Assembly: GCF_001401155.1 (NCBI RefSeq) | Contig: NZ_LJRO01000074.1 | Span: 1 to 64,000 of the forward strand | Origin: Pseudomonas tremae | GTDB lineage: Bacteria > Pseudomonadota > Gammaproteobacteria > Pseudomonadales > Pseudomonadaceae | DNA: 64,000 nucleotides | Direction of reading: 5' to 3' | In this document: positions 48,240-57,737 of the stretch, one piece after another | Position numbering within the stretch: position 1 is the first letter of the stretch | Layout of the letters: every line of letters starts with the position of its first letter | The notes under the pieces: model-generated | Told to the model about the DNA's origin: nothing | Databases searched by the model: none | The model's input: only the letters and a program-made list of their open reading frames with translations | Position numbers and translations under genes: made by a program

Positions 48240-49254
48240 CGCGGTTCTTGTCCCGTGAGTAGCTGTTGTTGCCCGACGGGCCATCGCTGAGCCGGTCATC
48301 GAAGCGCTCGTAGGCTTCCACGATGCGCTGCACCAGCGGGTGGCGAACCACATCCTTGGGTTTGAAATGCGTGAAGCTGATGCCCGGCACATCCTTGAGC
48401 ACATCGATGACGTGCGTCAGACCCGACCGGGTGCCCTTGGGCAGGTCGACCTGGGTGATGTCACCGGTGATCACGGCTGTGGAGCCAAAGCCAATACGGG
48501 TCAGGAACATCTTCATCTGCTCGACGGTGGTGTTCTGACTTTCGTCGAGAATGATGAAGCTGTTATTAAGGGTGCGTCCGCGCATGTAAGCCAGCGGTGC
48601 GACCTCGATGACCTGTTTCTCGATCAGTTTGGCGACGTACTCGAAGCCGAGCATCTCGTACAGTGCGTCATACAACGGGCGCAGGTACGGGTCGATCTTC
48701 TGCGCCAGATCGCCGGGCAGGAAGCCAAGCTTCTCGCCAGCCTCTACAGCCGGGCGCACCAGCAGGATGCGGCGGATCTGCTCGCGCTCCAGTGCATCGA
48801 CTGCGCAAGCCACCGCCAGGTACGTCTTGCCAGTACCCGCAGGGCCGATACCGAAGTTGATATCGTTGCTGAGCACTTCCTTGACGTAACGCTGCTGATT
48901 CAGGCCGCGCGGGCGAATCATGCCCTTTTTGGTTCGCAGCGAGACGCCGACTTCGGCGGCAGGGTGGTTGTCCAGGCCGTCAACGCCGGATTCCTGAAGA
49001 AACAGGTGCACCATATCCGGCGTCAGCTCGGTACCTTTGGTTTCCCGGTACAGGCGGCGCAGAAGGTTCTCGGCGGATTGGGTTTGTGAGGTCTCGCCAA
49101 TGAGTTCGAACTGATTGCCGCGGTTGCGGATCTCGATGTCCAGGCGTTGTTCGATCAGGCGCAAGTGCTCGTCGAGTTGCCCGCACAAGTTGGCGAAACG
49201 ATGGGCCTCGAAAGGCTCGAGGGTGAAGCGATGAGGTTCTATGGGTGCGTTCAA
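48232..49254 (-). CDS. ybeZ: PhoH-like ATPase YbeZ
   Basis: P-loop ATPase of the PhoH family that partners YbeY in RNA processing. The 340-aa product has Walker [14 protein letters not shown], Walker B-like [12 protein letters not shown] and the sensor region [16 protein letters not shown]. The only good start is TTG at 49254 ([10 protein letters not shown]), as no ATG is found before the conserved region; a weak ribosome site fits a modest expression level. It is the first gene of the ybeZ-ybeY-corC-lnt group, with miaB 177 bp upstream. Confidence 0.94.
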   Translation of the reverse strand: MNAPIEPHRFTLEPFEAHRFANLCGQLDEHLRLIEQRLDIEIRNRGNQFELIGETSQTQSAENLLRRLYRETKGTELTPDMVHLFLQESGVDGLDNHPAAEVGVSLRTKKGMIRPRGLNQQRYVKEVLSNDINFGIGPAGTGKTYLAVACAVDALEREQIRRILLVRPAVEAGEKLGFLPGDLAQKIDPYLRPLYDALYEMLGFEYVAKLIEKQVIEVAPLAYMRGRTLNNSFIILDESQNTTVEQMKMFLTRIGFGSTAVITGDITQVDLPKGTRSGLTHVIDVLKDVPGISFTHFKPKDVVRHPLVQRIVEAYERFDDRLSDGPSGNNSYSRDKNRDA

Positions 49255-49383
49255 GGTCGTTTAATGGCCGTCCGGCGGCAATTTGAATGTATTGAAGAAT
49301 ACCCTCTGGCGGTGGTTGTGCGAAAGCTTTGCCTCGTTAAAGGCCGCGCCAGGAGTTCACCGTGCTCAAGGGTAGGGACCGCA

Positions 49384-49415
49384 CAGAAACGAATTCATTC
49401 GGCGATTCGTTTCTG
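49384..49415 (-). terminator. Stem-loop between miaB and ybeZ
   Basis: CAGAAACGAAT (49384-49394) and ATTCGTTTCTG (49405-49415) are perfect 11-bp arms with a 10-nt loop, 17 bases after the miaB stop. No T-run follows on the minus strand. It may be a weak terminator or a processing site between miaB and the ybeZ operon. Confidence 0.45.
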
Positions 49416-49431
49416 CGGCGGGATGCACGCC

Positions 49432-50760
49432 TTACTGTAGCAGTGAGCCACGCAAGGAATGAGGCTGTGCATCATCGATGTGTACATCGGCAAACTGCCC
49501 GATCAGCTGGGGATTATCGCAGCGGAAGTTGACGATCCGGTTGTTCTCGGTGCGGCCTTGCAGTTCGCCCGGGTCTTTCTTCGAATAGTCGGTCACCAGA
49601 ATGCGCTGTGTGCTGCCTACCATCTGTCGGCTTATCTCGAAACCCTGCTGGTTGAGGCGATGTTGCAGGGCTGCCAGGCGCTCTTTCTTGAGGGCTTCCG
49701 GCGTGTCGTCCTTCAGGTCGGCGGCTGGCGTGCCGGGGCGCGGGCTGTAGATGAACGAGAACGAGAAGTCGAAACCCACGTCCTCGATCAGCTTCATGGT
49801 GTTCTCGAAATCTTTTTCGGTCTCGCCCGGGAAGCCGACGATGAAGTCCGAACTGATGCTGATTCCCGGCACCGCAGCCCTGAGTTTGCGCAGCCTGGAT
49901 TTATATTCCAGCGTGGTGTGGTTGCGCTTCATGGCCGCCAGAATGCGATCGGAGCCTGACTGCACCGGCAAGTGCAGGTGCTTGACCAGCTGCGGCACGT
50001 CGGCATGAGCCTGGATCAGGCTGTCGGAGAACTCCAGCGGGTGCGAGGTGGTGTAGCGGATGCGATCAATGCCATCGACGGCGGCAACGGCCCGGATCAG
50101 GTCAGCCAGATCTGCGACGCGCCCGTCATGGGTGTTGCCGCGATAGCCGTTGACGTTCTGGCCCAGCAGGGTGACTTCGCGCACGCCGTAGTCGGCCAGG
50201 TGAGTGACCTCGCTCAGCACGTCATCGAACGGTCGGCTGACTTCTTCGCCACGGGTGTAGGGCACTACGCAGAAGGTGCAGTACTTGCTGCAGCCTTCCA
50301 TGACCGACACATAAGCGCTCGGGCCATCGACACGAGGCTCTGGCAGATGGTCGAATTTTTCGATTTCCGGGAACGAGACATCGACCTGCGGCAATCGGGT
50401 AATGCGGGCCGCGTCGATCATTTCCGGCAAGCGATGCAAGGTTTGCGGGCCGAACACCACGTCCACATAGGGCGCGCGGTCGCGAATGGCGGCGCCTTCC
50501 TGGCTGGCAACGCAACCGCCGACGGCAATTACCATCTCGGGGTTGGCCAGCTTCAGCTCGCGCCAGCGGCCGAGCTGTGAATACACACGATCCTGGGCGC
50601 GTTCGCGAATCGAGCAGGTATTGAGCAGAATTACGTCGGCGTCTTCCGCGCGAGCGGTGACTTCCAGAGCCTGATGTTCGCCCAGCAGATCGACCATGCG
50701 CGAGCTGTCGTACTCGTTCATCTGGCAACCGTGGGTTTCGATGTAAAGCTTCTTGGCCAT
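49432..50760 (-). CDS. miaB: tRNA-2-methylthio-N6-dimethylallyladenosine synthase
   Basis: Radical SAM methylthiotransferase that modifies i6A37 in tRNAs reading UNN codons. The 442-aa product has an N-terminal UPF0004 domain with three cluster cysteines ([26 protein letters not shown]), the radical SAM motif CSKYCTFC in the middle, and a C-terminal TRAM domain ([20 protein letters not shown]). Length and motifs match E. coli MiaB. It is transcribed towards ybeZ. Confidence 0.97.
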   Translation of the reverse strand: MAKKLYIETHGCQMNEYDSSRMVDLLGEHQALEVTARAEDADVILLNTCSIRERAQDRVYSQLGRWRELKLANPEMVIAVGGCVASQEGAAIRDRAPYVDVVFGPQTLHRLPEMIDAARITRLPQVDVSFPEIEKFDHLPEPRVDGPSAYVSVMEGCSKYCTFCVVPYTRGEEVSRPFDDVLSEVTHLADYGVREVTLLGQNVNGYRGNTHDGRVADLADLIRAVAAVDGIDRIRYTTSHPLEFSDSLIQAHADVPQLVKHLHLPVQSGSDRILAAMKRNHTTLEYKSRLRKLRAAVPGISISSDFIVGFPGETEKDFENTMKLIEDVGFDFSFSFIYSPRPGTPAADLKDDTPEALKKERLAALQHRLNQQGFEISRQMVGSTQRILVTDYSKKDPGELQGRTENNRIVNFRCDNPQLIGQFADVHIDDAQPHSLRGSLLQ

Positions 50761-50824
50761 GCGTGATCATCAACCGATTCAGTGAACCGCGCATTATAAG
50801 GATGAAGGGCTCGGGTTCCTAGCG

Positions 50825-50851
50825 TTGGCTGTCCGATGGACATGCTATAGT
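50825..50851 (+). promoter_or_regulatory. Possible promoter of the DUF1820 gene
   Basis: TTGGCT (50825-50830) and the extended -10 TGCTATAGT (-10 hexamer at 50846-50851) lie 40 bases before the start at 50891. The 15-bp spacer is short for sigma-70, so this is a candidate only. Confidence 0.35.
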
Positions 50852-50890
50852 CCGCGCCCCTTTTTCATCTCTGATCGTTACCCGCCCGTT

Positions 50891-51217
50891 ATGACCAAAC
50901 GCGAAGCTCCAATCTACAAGGTGATTTTTCTCAACCAGGGACAGGTGTTTGAAATGTATGCCAAGCAGATCTATCAAAGTGATCTGTGGGGCTTTCTGGA
51001 AGTGGAAGAATTCGTCTTCGGCGAACGCACGACTGTCGTGGTCGACCCGAGCGAAGAAAAACTCAAGGCCCAGTTTGAGGGCGTTGTGCGCAGTTTTGTG
51101 CCGATGCATTCGATCGTGCGTATCGATGAAGTCGAGCGCATAGGCACGCCAAAGATCAGCGAAGCACGCGGCACCAGCAACGTGATGCCGTTCCCCGTGC
51201 CGATGCCGGAAAAATAG
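50891..51217 (+). CDS. DUF1820 family protein
   Basis: Conserved small protein of unknown function. The 108 residues match DUF1820 (YKVIFLNQGQVFEMYAKQIY; LWGFLEVEEFVFGE; MHSIVRIDEVERIG); no catalytic motif, signal or membrane segment is seen, so it should be cytoplasmic. ATG at 50891 is the family start; the frame is open 22 codons further into the promoter region. It is divergent from miaB and converges on the Sel1-repeat gene across a hairpin. Confidence 0.87.
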   Translation: MTKREAPIYKVIFLNQGQVFEMYAKQIYQSDLWGFLEVEEFVFGERTTVVVDPSEEKLKAQFEGVVRSFVPMHSIVRIDEVERIGTPKISEARGTSNVMPFPVPMPEK

Positions 51218-51238
51218 CAACACAGGTTATGAACAGCG

Positions 51239-51268
51239 ATTGCCCTGAGCGAATCAGGTCAGGGCAAT
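51239..51268. terminator. Hairpin between DUF1820 and Sel1-repeat genes
   Basis: ATTGCCCTGA (51239-51248) and TCAGGGCAAT (51259-51268) are perfect 10-bp arms with a 10-nt loop. It starts 21 bases after the DUF1820 stop and includes the stop of the convergent gene, so it can serve both transcripts. Confidence 0.55.
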
Positions 51269-51807
51269 GGGGAGAACGGGCTGCGACCTTCGGCGGTCTG
51301 CAGTTCGAGCAGGTATTTGCGGAATATCTGGCCCAGCACTTGAGTCGCCACTTCCAGCTCGTCACGCTGCATTTTTGCCGATACTTCGTCTGCGGCATCC
51401 AGCGCTTCTTCAGAACCGTTGACGGCGGCCATTTTCAGCACGATATACGCCTGAATGTTATTGGCCTGCACACCTTCGCCACGGCTGAACATCAAGCCCA
51501 GTTGATACTGCGCCTGGGCATGGCCCTGCAGCGAAGCCTGCTCGAAGTAACTCAGCGCCTGCGGCAAATCGCGAGGTGCATTCTTGCCCTCGTAATAGAA
51601 CTCACCCAACTCGTATTGTGCCTGCGCATCTCCACCCTGAGCGGCCTGCTGACAGGCTGCGAGTGCTGCGGGCAGGTTTTCTGGCTGTGTATTCAGGGTG
51701 CAACGACCCATCGCCGGAATTAACAACGAGTTGCCGCCGGCATTGGCCAGCAGAGGATAGACAAGCAACAGGCAGCCCAATACAAGGGTGCGGCCGGTGC
51801 GGTTCAT
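51259..51807 (-). CDS. Exported Sel1-repeat protein
   Basis: Periplasmic protein of the Sel1-like/TPR repeat class, probably a protein-binding scaffold; partner unknown. The 182-aa product has a signal peptide ending LLANA, a short Cys-containing start (CTLNTQPENLPAALAAC) and two to three Sel1 repeats (AQYELGEFYYEGKNAPRDLP; AQYQLGLMFSRGEGVQANN). ATG at 51807. It converges on the DUF1820 gene. The 295 bp upstream (51808-52102) contains a possible RNA structure but no further gene. Confidence 0.85.
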   Translation of the reverse strand: MNRTGRTLVLGCLLLVYPLLANAGGNSLLIPAMGRCTLNTQPENLPAALAACQQAAQGGDAQAQYELGEFYYEGKNAPRDLPQALSYFEQASLQGHAQAQYQLGLMFSRGEGVQANNIQAYIVLKMAAVNGSEEALDAADEVSAKMQRDELEVATQVLGQIFRKYLLELQTAEGRSPFSPLP

Positions 51808-51982
51808 GGGAGTCGACTTACCTCTGAAAAAGGTGCGGGCATGCCCGACCAGCTAAACGGGCTGGCTGCGCATTATGAAATAAGCTGAGCCAACCTTACA
51901 AAGTCTTTACGGATTTTCTGCTGCACGGCTGGAAAAAACCCGTCTTGAGTGAGGCATTGCCCTGAACAAGACTTCCTGTGCC

Positions 51983-52026
51983 GTGTATTTGCAGTTTGCG
52001 CACTGCATTGTAGAAGCAAAATACAC
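51983..52026. other. Nested inverted repeat downstream of hemL
   Basis: GTGTATTTGC (51983-51992) pairs with GCAAAATACAC (52016-52026) with one bulged base, and GCAGT/ACTGC (51991-52005) makes an inner hairpin. It lies 77 bases after the hemL stop and has no T-run. It may be a 3' structure of hemL mRNA; support is weak. Confidence 0.3.
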
Positions 52027-52102
52027 ACTTAACGTTCCGTTTCATTCACAAGCTTCACGTGCGCCGGTTCAATGACACCTTGCGCACGCGAGCCTGGCGA
52101 AC

Positions 52103-53386
52103 TTATTTCAACGCAGCAAAAGCCTTTTCAGCAGCATCCAGTGTCAGCTTCAGCTCTGCATCGCCGTGGGCAATCGAGGTGAAACCGGCTTCGAAAGCAC
52201 TTGGCGCCAGGTAGACACCGCCGTCGAGCATCATGTGGAAGAAGCGCTTGAAGCGGTCGGCATCACTGGTCATCACGTCTTCGAACGTTACGATTTCGCT
52301 GGCCTCGCTGAAGTACAGGCCGAACATGCCGCCTGCCTGTGTGGTGACGAACGGGATGCCCGCTGCATCGGCGCGCTGCTGCAAGCCCTCCAGCAGGCGG
52401 CGGGTGTAATCGCTCAGTTCATCATGAAAGCCCGGACGGCTGATCAGGCGCAAGGTGGTCAAGCCGGCGGCCATCGCCAACGGGTTGCCCGACAGTGTGC
52501 CTGCTTGGTAAACCGGGCCCAGCGGGGCGATGTGCGACATGATTTCTCGTTTGCCACCGAAGCAACCGACCGGCATGCCACCACCGATGATCTTGCCGAA
52601 GGTGCTCAGGTCGGGCGTCACGCCGTAGTAAGCCTGCGCGCCGCCGAGGGCGACACGGAAACCGGTCATCACTTCGTCGAAAATCAACACCACGCCATGC
52701 TCGTCGCACAGGGCGCGCAGCCCTTGCAGATAGCCCGGCGCAGGCGGCACGCAGTTCATGTTGCCAGCCACCGGTTCGACGATGATGCAGGCCACTTCCT
52801 GACCGACCTCTGCCAGCAGCTCACGCACAGCGTCCAGGTCATTGAACGGTACGGTCAGCGTGTGTTTCGCGAAAGCGGCGGGTACACCGGGGGAGCTCGG
52901 CACGCCCAGCGTCAGTGCGCCCGAACCGGCCTTGACCAGCAGACTGTCGGAATGACCGTGGTAGCAGCCTTCGAACTTGATGATGCTGTCGCGACCAGTG
53001 AAGCCTCGGGCCAGACGAATCGCACTCATGGTGGCTTCAGTGCCCGAGCTGACCATGCGGACCATTTCCATCGAAGGCACCAGTTCGCAAACCAGATCGG
53101 CCATTTCGGTTTCCATAGCCGTCGGCGCGCCGTAGGACAGCCCGTGTTCCAGCTGGTTACGGACGGCGTCGAGCACTTCCGGGTGGCTGTGGCCAAGAAT
53201 CATCGGGCCCCAGGAGCCTACGTAGTCGACATAGCGTTTGTCGTCTTCGTCAGTCACGTAAGCGCCGGCAGCGTGCTTGAAGAACAGCGGCGTGCCGCCC
53301 ACGCTCTTGAAAGCGCGAACCGGCGAATTGACGCCACCGGGGATGTGTTTTTGGGCGTTGGCGAAAAGTGTTTCGGAACGGGACAT
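52103..53386 (-). CDS. hemL: Glutamate-1-semialdehyde 2,1-aminomutase
   Basis: PLP enzyme that turns glutamate-1-semialdehyde into 5-aminolevulinate, the committed haem precursor in the C5 pathway. The 427-aa product shows [18 protein letters not shown], the substrate-binding [12 protein letters not shown], and the PLP lysine Lys265 in [14 protein letters not shown], the same number as in E. coli. It stands alone, with thiE and thiD on the same strand upstream beyond a repeat-rich gap of 406 bp. Confidence 0.97.
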   Translation of the reverse strand: MSRSETLFANAQKHIPGGVNSPVRAFKSVGGTPLFFKHAAGAYVTDEDDKRYVDYVGSWGPMILGHSHPEVLDAVRNQLEHGLSYGAPTAMETEMADLVCELVPSMEMVRMVSSGTEATMSAIRLARGFTGRDSIIKFEGCYHGHSDSLLVKAGSGALTLGVPSSPGVPAAFAKHTLTVPFNDLDAVRELLAEVGQEVACIIVEPVAGNMNCVPPAPGYLQGLRALCDEHGVVLIFDEVMTGFRVALGGAQAYYGVTPDLSTFGKIIGGGMPVGCFGGKREIMSHIAPLGPVYQAGTLSGNPLAMAAGLTTLRLISRPGFHDELSDYTRRLLEGLQQRADAAGIPFVTTQAGGMFGLYFSEASEIVTFEDVMTSDADRFKRFFHMMLDGGVYLAPSAFEAGFTSIAHGDAELKLTLDAAEKAFAALK

Positions 53387-53537
53387 GATCTGGTCTCTGC
53401 TTTGAAACGGGGAATTCGTGTCTACGCTGGGGTCAGCCGAGGCGGGCAGCTTTATACCGGGCTGCTTTATTGGGTGGCGTGAGCCAGAGAAGGCGCAGGA
53501 ACGCGCACTATATCAAATGCCGGGCAGCGCATGCTTG

Positions 53538-53568
53538 CCCCGGTCGCTCCCACAAGAGCGAGCCGGGC
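53538..53568. repeat. GC-rich inverted repeat in the hemL-thiE gap
   Basis: CCCGGTCGCTC (from 53539) faces GAGCGAGCCGGG (to 53567) with a one-base bulge and a loop around CCACAA. The sequence with CGCTCCCACAAGAGCG is of the REP type. It lies between hemL and thiE together with the palindrome at 53652; no gene is supported in 53387-53792. Confidence 0.5.
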
Positions 53569-53651
53569 AGTTATCAAGAGCGTGGGAATAGTTCGCGACG
53601 CTTGGCGAGGCCTTGTGCGCGGTTAGGCGTACTGTGTCACCAGCCCGAATA

Positions 53652-53704
53652 TTCGTGACGCAGAGCGTCACGAACTGCATGCCAACGCGGAGCATTGGCA
53701 CGAT
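53652..53704 (-). repeat. P. syringae-type intergenic palindrome, copy 2
   Basis: TTCGTGACGC (53652-53661) and GCGTCACGAA (53665-53674) are perfect 10-bp arms. TGCCAACGC (53680-53688) then faces GCATTGGCA (53692-53700) with one mismatch. Read on the minus strand the order is the same as in the copy at 37369-37415, and the linker ATGCAGTTC is shared. This copy is the better preserved of the two. Confidence 0.7.
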
Positions 53705-53792
53705 GGTCAAGCGGCTAAAGTCCATCGTGGCTTGATTGATACCATAGAATCTCCAGCTGCTTCGACCAGTGTCCCAAGCGGGCTTGCAATGC

Positions 53793-54410
53793 TTACAACA
53801 GTGCCGTGAATGCCTTGGCCCGCCTGGTGACTTCCCGGGAAGTCTCGGCGCCGAACAGGCCGTGCACGACGGCCAGCAGGTCTGCACCGTGCTCGACCAG
53901 TTGCGGGGCGTTTTCCAGGGTGATGCCACCGATTACCGCTATCGGCAGATGGACCTTGGTGCGCACCTGAGCGATCAGGTCCAGCGGCACTGCCGGGGCG
54001 CCTGGTTTGGTCTGCGAGTTGAAGAATCGGCCAAAGGCAACGTACGTCGCGCCGTCTGCCTTGGCTCTTTCAGCCAGATCAAGGCTGCCGTGACAGGTCG
54101 CGCCGACAATTGCCTTGTGCCCCAACAAGGCGCGTGCATCCGGCAACGAGCCGTCGGTCTGCCCCAGATGTACCCCAACCCCCAGGCGCGCCGCGAGTTC
54201 GGCGTCGTCGTTGATGATCAGGCGGGTCTTGTAGCGTTCACACAGCTTCAACAGTTCGGTGGCTTCGCGCAGCCGGCGAGATTCGTCGTGGGTCTTGTCA
54301 CGGTATTGCAGCAGGGTAACGCCGCCTTCCAGTGCTGCCTCGACATAAGACAGGAACCTGCCAGTCAGCAACTGGCTGTCGGTGATGGCATACAGGCCAC
54401 GTAGTTTCAT
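53793..54410 (-). CDS. thiE: Thiamine-phosphate synthase
   Basis: Joins HMP diphosphate and thiazole phosphate to thiamine phosphate. The 205-aa TIM-barrel product shows [31 protein letters not shown] (diphosphate and magnesium site) and [16 protein letters not shown] at 54410 (MKLRGLYAI) is the family start; the frame is open further into thiD. It lies 23 bp downstream of thiD on the same strand. No TPP riboswitch is visible upstream of either gene. Confidence 0.95.
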   Translation of the reverse strand: MKLRGLYAITDSQLLTGRFLSYVEAALEGGVTLLQYRDKTHDESRRLREATELLKLCERYKTRLIINDDAELAARLGVGVHLGQTDGSLPDARALLGHKAIVGATCHGSLDLAERAKADGATYVAFGRFFNSQTKPGAPAVPLDLIAQVRTKVHLPIAVIGGITLENAPQLVEHGADLLAVVHGLFGAETSREVTRRAKAFTALL

Positions 54411-54433
54411 GCATCGAGCCTCATGGCAGTGCG

Positions 54434-55231
54434 TTACGAACAGAAATCCAGTGGTAAGCGACGAGGCACAAACTGCCCTCGGCCCAGCTGCTCGGCGTCC
54501 CGCAGTGTGCGCCATGTGTAGTCCAGTGCCGACTTAACGGCGCTGACCCGCTCTTCGCCCTGTGCGAGACGCCCGGCCAACGCGCTGGCCAGCGTGCAGC
54601 CCGAACCGTGATAGCTGCCGGGCAGGCGTTCGCAGACAAAGGTGTGGGTCTGCCCACCGCGTATGTAAAGACGGTTGTGAATTTGCTGCTCGTCGCCATG
54701 GCCGCCAGTGATCAGCAGGTATTCACAGAAAGGCAGTAGTTTTTCTGCGCACTCGTCTGCTGTACCGTCTGCAAGCTCGGCGAGGATGCGCGCCTCCGGA
54801 AGGTTTGGCGTGGCAATTGCACACAATGGCAGTAGCCGCTCACGCATGGCGTAGCCCACCTCGTCCTTGCCCAACCGTCCGCCACCGCCCGCTCTCAGGA
54901 CCGGGTCGCAGACCATTGGCAAATGCGGGTTGGCTTGCAGCAGTTCGACAACGGTGTCGACCATCTCCAGCGAGCCGAGCATGCCCAGCTTGACGGCAGC
55001 CACACACGAGTCGTTGAGAATTGCATTGGCCTGTGCCATTACCCATTCGCGATCCAGCACGCGAAAATCGCTGACATCTACCGTGTCTTGCACAGTGAGT
55101 GCGGTAATGGCGGGAGCGGCATGACAGCCTTGGGCGAGCAGGGCTTCGATATCGGCCTGTATACCGGCACCGCCACTAGGGTCGTGGCCGGAAAGGCAGA
55201 GGACAACGGGACGGGAACTGTAGATATTCAT
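54434..55231 (-). CDS. thiD: Hydroxymethylpyrimidine/phosphomethylpyrimidine kinase
   Basis: Ribokinase-fold kinase that phosphorylates HMP and HMP phosphate in thiamine synthesis. The 265-aa product has the start [20 protein letters not shown], the mid-region [18 protein letters not shown] and the anion-hole [16 protein letters not shown] with the catalytic region GSGC. ATG at 55231 is used. It is the first gene of thiD-thiE. The 334 bp to ladS (55232-55565) holds the divergent promoters and one half of a 16-bp repeat; the short open frames there do not look coding. Confidence 0.95.
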   Translation of the reverse strand: MNIYSSRPVVLCLSGHDPSGGAGIQADIEALLAQGCHAAPAITALTVQDTVDVSDFRVLDREWVMAQANAILNDSCVAAVKLGMLGSLEMVDTVVELLQANPHLPMVCDPVLRAGGGGRLGKDEVGYAMRERLLPLCAIATPNLPEARILAELADGTADECAEKLLPFCEYLLITGGHGDEQQIHNRLYIRGGQTHTFVCERLPGSYHGSGCTLASALAGRLAQGEERVSAVKSALDYTWRTLRDAEQLGRGQFVPRRLPLDFCS

Positions 55232-55312
55232 GGTGGGCGAGCTTATCACTAAACCTTATGACGACCGCTCGCGGATACCGTGTTTTTATCAGGCCGGTGA
55301 GGCGCGCGGCCA

Positions 55313-55328
55313 ACTGCAAGATCAGACA
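55313..55328 (+). repeat. 16-bp repeat, copy upstream of ladS
   Basis: ACTGCAAGATCAGACA occurs here and again, exactly and in the same orientation, at 59413-59428 just before amn. Both copies lie in intergenic sequence upstream of a plus-strand gene. Chance is not excluded for 16 bases in 64 kb. Confidence 0.3.
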
Positions 55329-55565
55329 AATCAGCGTGAAGAAATTTCATGTTTGCGCGCAGATGTCCGATATAGAGCTGTTAAGTCGATTTTCGAGGCG
55401 GTACTGTCTTTGCGCTATTAGCGGCTATGCTTCACTGGTATGGCTGATTATCGTCGGTCTGCAGCTTTTCTTATGGCGAATTTCGCCGGTGCATATTCAC
55501 GTTCAACTGTCTGTTTGAATCATTAGCCTGTTTCAAGGATAGAAATTTGCGGGACGTCGTCATCA

Positions 55566-57599
55566 ATGGATGGATTGAATGCGACGACCTACCTTGGGGC
55601 TTCAATGCGCTATCTGTTGATCATTCTGGCTTTTTGGCTGCCGTTGCAGGTGCATGCAGTCGAGTTTGATGAAAACACTCGTTTTCTGCCGCTGGGTCGT
55701 GCCCTTCAGGTATTTGAAGACCCGACCGGTGAAGCTACTATCGAAAGCGTCAGCTCTGCAGCGCTGGCGGATGCGTTCAAGCCCTTGCGTGGCGGGACCT
55801 TCAATGCCGGTTATTCACGTTCGGCTTTCTGGCTGAAAGTCGAGCTGTCGTATCGGCCTGTCGGCACCGAAACCCATAACGAATGGCTTCTGGAACTGGC
55901 CTATCCGCCAATGGACCACATCGACTTCTACGCCCCGGATGCCAACGGAAACCCCAGACTGACCTGGCAGACCGGCGACATGCTGCCTTTCTCCAGCCGC
56001 CAGTTCGCCCAAAACAACTACCTCTTTCAACTGGACTTGCCAGCGGGGCAGACGCGTACGGTGTATCTGCGCATTCGCAGCGAAGGCTCCGTTCAGGCGC
56101 CGCTCAATCTCTGGTCCTCGCACGCCTATCTCGAATCGCAGCCCTCCAAGATTTACGTTTTCGGCCTGATGTATGGCGTATTGCTGGGGATGCTCGTCTA
56201 TAACCTGTTCATCTACGTCAGCGTTCGTGAACGCGACTACCTGTATTACCTGCTGTATGTCGCTTCGTTCGGGCTTTACCAGATGTCGATCAATGGCGTG
56301 GCGATCGAGTACTTGTGGCCTGACAGCCCTTGGTGGGCGAACGCGTGCACGCCGTTTCTGATGGCGGTGGCCACTTTGTTTGCCTGTCAGTTCTCGCGCA
56401 GCTTTCTGGTCACCGCCCAGCTTGGGCGCTGGCTTGATCGCCTGTTGCTGGCGATCATTGGTGCAGCGGTGCTGGTGATGGGCATGGCCCTGTTTCTTGG
56501 CTATGGACCGGCGCTGCGCTCGGCAACCTATCTGGTGATGGCGGGCACGCTCACGATTTATCTGGCTGGCATCGTCGCCGTAATGAAGGGCGAGCGCGTC
56601 GGACGCTATTTTGTGCTCGCCTGGTCGGTCTTTCTGGTCAGCGGGCTGATTTTCATGCTCATGCTGCTGGGCTACCTCCCCAATACATTCCTGACTCTCT
56701 ATGCCTCGCACATCGGCACTGTGCTGGAAATGGCATTCCTGTCCATGGCGCTGGCAGACCGTATCAACCACAACCGGCGTCAACAGGCACAGACATTGCT
56801 GGCTGCCGGTCAGGACCTTGAACGCCTCAATCTGCAACTGGCCACCAGCAACCGGTTGAAAGATGAATTTCTCGCCACGCTGACCCACGAGTTGCGCACG
56901 CCAATGAACGGCGTGATCGGTTCGCTGGAAGTCATGCAGACCCTCGATATGGACGACGAGGTCGAGATGTATCAGCAGACGGCGGCCAGTTCTGCCCGGG
57001 ACATGATGTGCATGATCAACGGCATTCTGACGCTTACCGAACTTCAGGCCGGCGTGCTGTATGCCCATTGCGACGCCTTCGCGCCGCTTGATCTGGTCGA
57101 CAGGTTGCGTGATCGCTTCAGTGGCGTGGCTCAGTCAAAGGGCTTGATGCTGACCCTTGATGTGGACGATAAGCTGCCTCCAGGCATTCGCGGCGATGCC
57201 GCCAAGCTCTATCAGTGCATCGAATGCCTGATGGACAACGCGATAAAATTCACTCGCAAGGGCCGGGTGCAGGTTCGCTTCAGCGGTCATCCACGGGACC
57301 TTGAGCGCATGGACCTGCGCGTCGAAGTGATGGACAGCGGTATCGGCTTCAGCCAACTGGATGACGCCGTGCTGTATCAGCATTTCTTTCAGGCCGATGG
57401 CTCGATGACCCGCGAATATGGCGGGCTGGGTATCGGTCTGGCGATCTGTCGCAAGCTGGCGGAGCTGCAGGGCGGCGAATTGAGCCATCGTTCCGAGCCT
57501 GGCAAGGGCAGTTGCTTCACGTTGAACATTCCGGTGCTGATGGTTGTGCCGGGCGCTGTGCGCAGGGCACCGCAGTTGAAAGCGCAGTGGGGCATATGA
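55566..57599 (+). CDS. ladS: LadS-type sensor histidine kinase lacking a receiver domain
   Basis: Membrane sensor kinase of the 7TMR-DISM class. P. aeruginosa LadS promotes the attached state by feeding the GacS/GacA-Rsm pathway and occupies the same place next to thiD. The 677-aa product has a signal peptide (about 14-32), a periplasmic 7TMR-DISMED2 domain (to about 195), seven membrane helices (200-400), HisKA with His441 in TLTHELRTPMNGV, and HATPase with LMDNAIKF and GGLGIGLAIC. The protein ends right after HATPase, whereas P. aeruginosa LadS (about 795 aa) continues into a receiver domain. ATG at 55566 is used; 55605 (MRYLLII) would start directly at the signal peptide. Confidence 0.88.
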   Translation: MDGLNATTYLGASMRYLLIILAFWLPLQVHAVEFDENTRFLPLGRALQVFEDPTGEATIESVSSAALADAFKPLRGGTFNAGYSRSAFWLKVELSYRPVGTETHNEWLLELAYPPMDHIDFYAPDANGNPRLTWQTGDMLPFSSRQFAQNNYLFQLDLPAGQTRTVYLRIRSEGSVQAPLNLWSSHAYLESQPSKIYVFGLMYGVLLGMLVYNLFIYVSVRERDYLYYLLYVASFGLYQMSINGVAIEYLWPDSPWWANACTPFLMAVATLFACQFSRSFLVTAQLGRWLDRLLLAIIGAAVLVMGMALFLGYGPALRSATYLVMAGTLTIYLAGIVAVMKGERVGRYFVLAWSVFLVSGLIFMLMLLGYLPNTFLTLYASHIGTVLEMAFLSMALADRINHNRRQQAQTLLAAGQDLERLNLQLATSNRLKDEFLATLTHELRTPMNGVIGSLEVMQTLDMDDEVEMYQQTAASSARDMMCMINGILTLTELQAGVLYAHCDAFAPLDLVDRLRDRFSGVAQSKGLMLTLDVDDKLPPGIRGDAAKLYQCIECLMDNAIKFTRKGRVQVRFSGHPRDLERMDLRVEVMDSGIGFSQLDDAVLYQHFFQADGSMTREYGGLGIGLAICRKLAELQGGELSHRSEPGKGSCFTLNIPVLMVVPGAVRRAPQLKAQWGI

Positions 57600-57737
57600 G
57601 CGCGCGGCTGCAATAACATTCCGGTATGGCTGACCGTCGAAACCTCTGACGTTTCGGCGCCTATGCCACTGTCGCCCGCATCGGGTGCGTGATTCACTAT
57701 CTGCCGGGTGCGCATGCAAACAGGCAGGAGATGACCC

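Noticed and set aside
53387-53792. tRNA or insertion sequence remnant between hemL and thiE
   Set aside because: The palindromes are short REP-type hairpins. No cloverleaf, transposase fragment or flanking target duplication is seen.
55258-55518. Small open frame (86 codons) between thiD and ladS
   Set aside because: No ribosome site, mixed composition and no family resemblance; it lies in the promoter region of ladS.
55232-55565. TPP riboswitch upstream of thiD
   Set aside because: No THI-box motifs such as CUGAGA are visible on the minus strand ahead of thiD.
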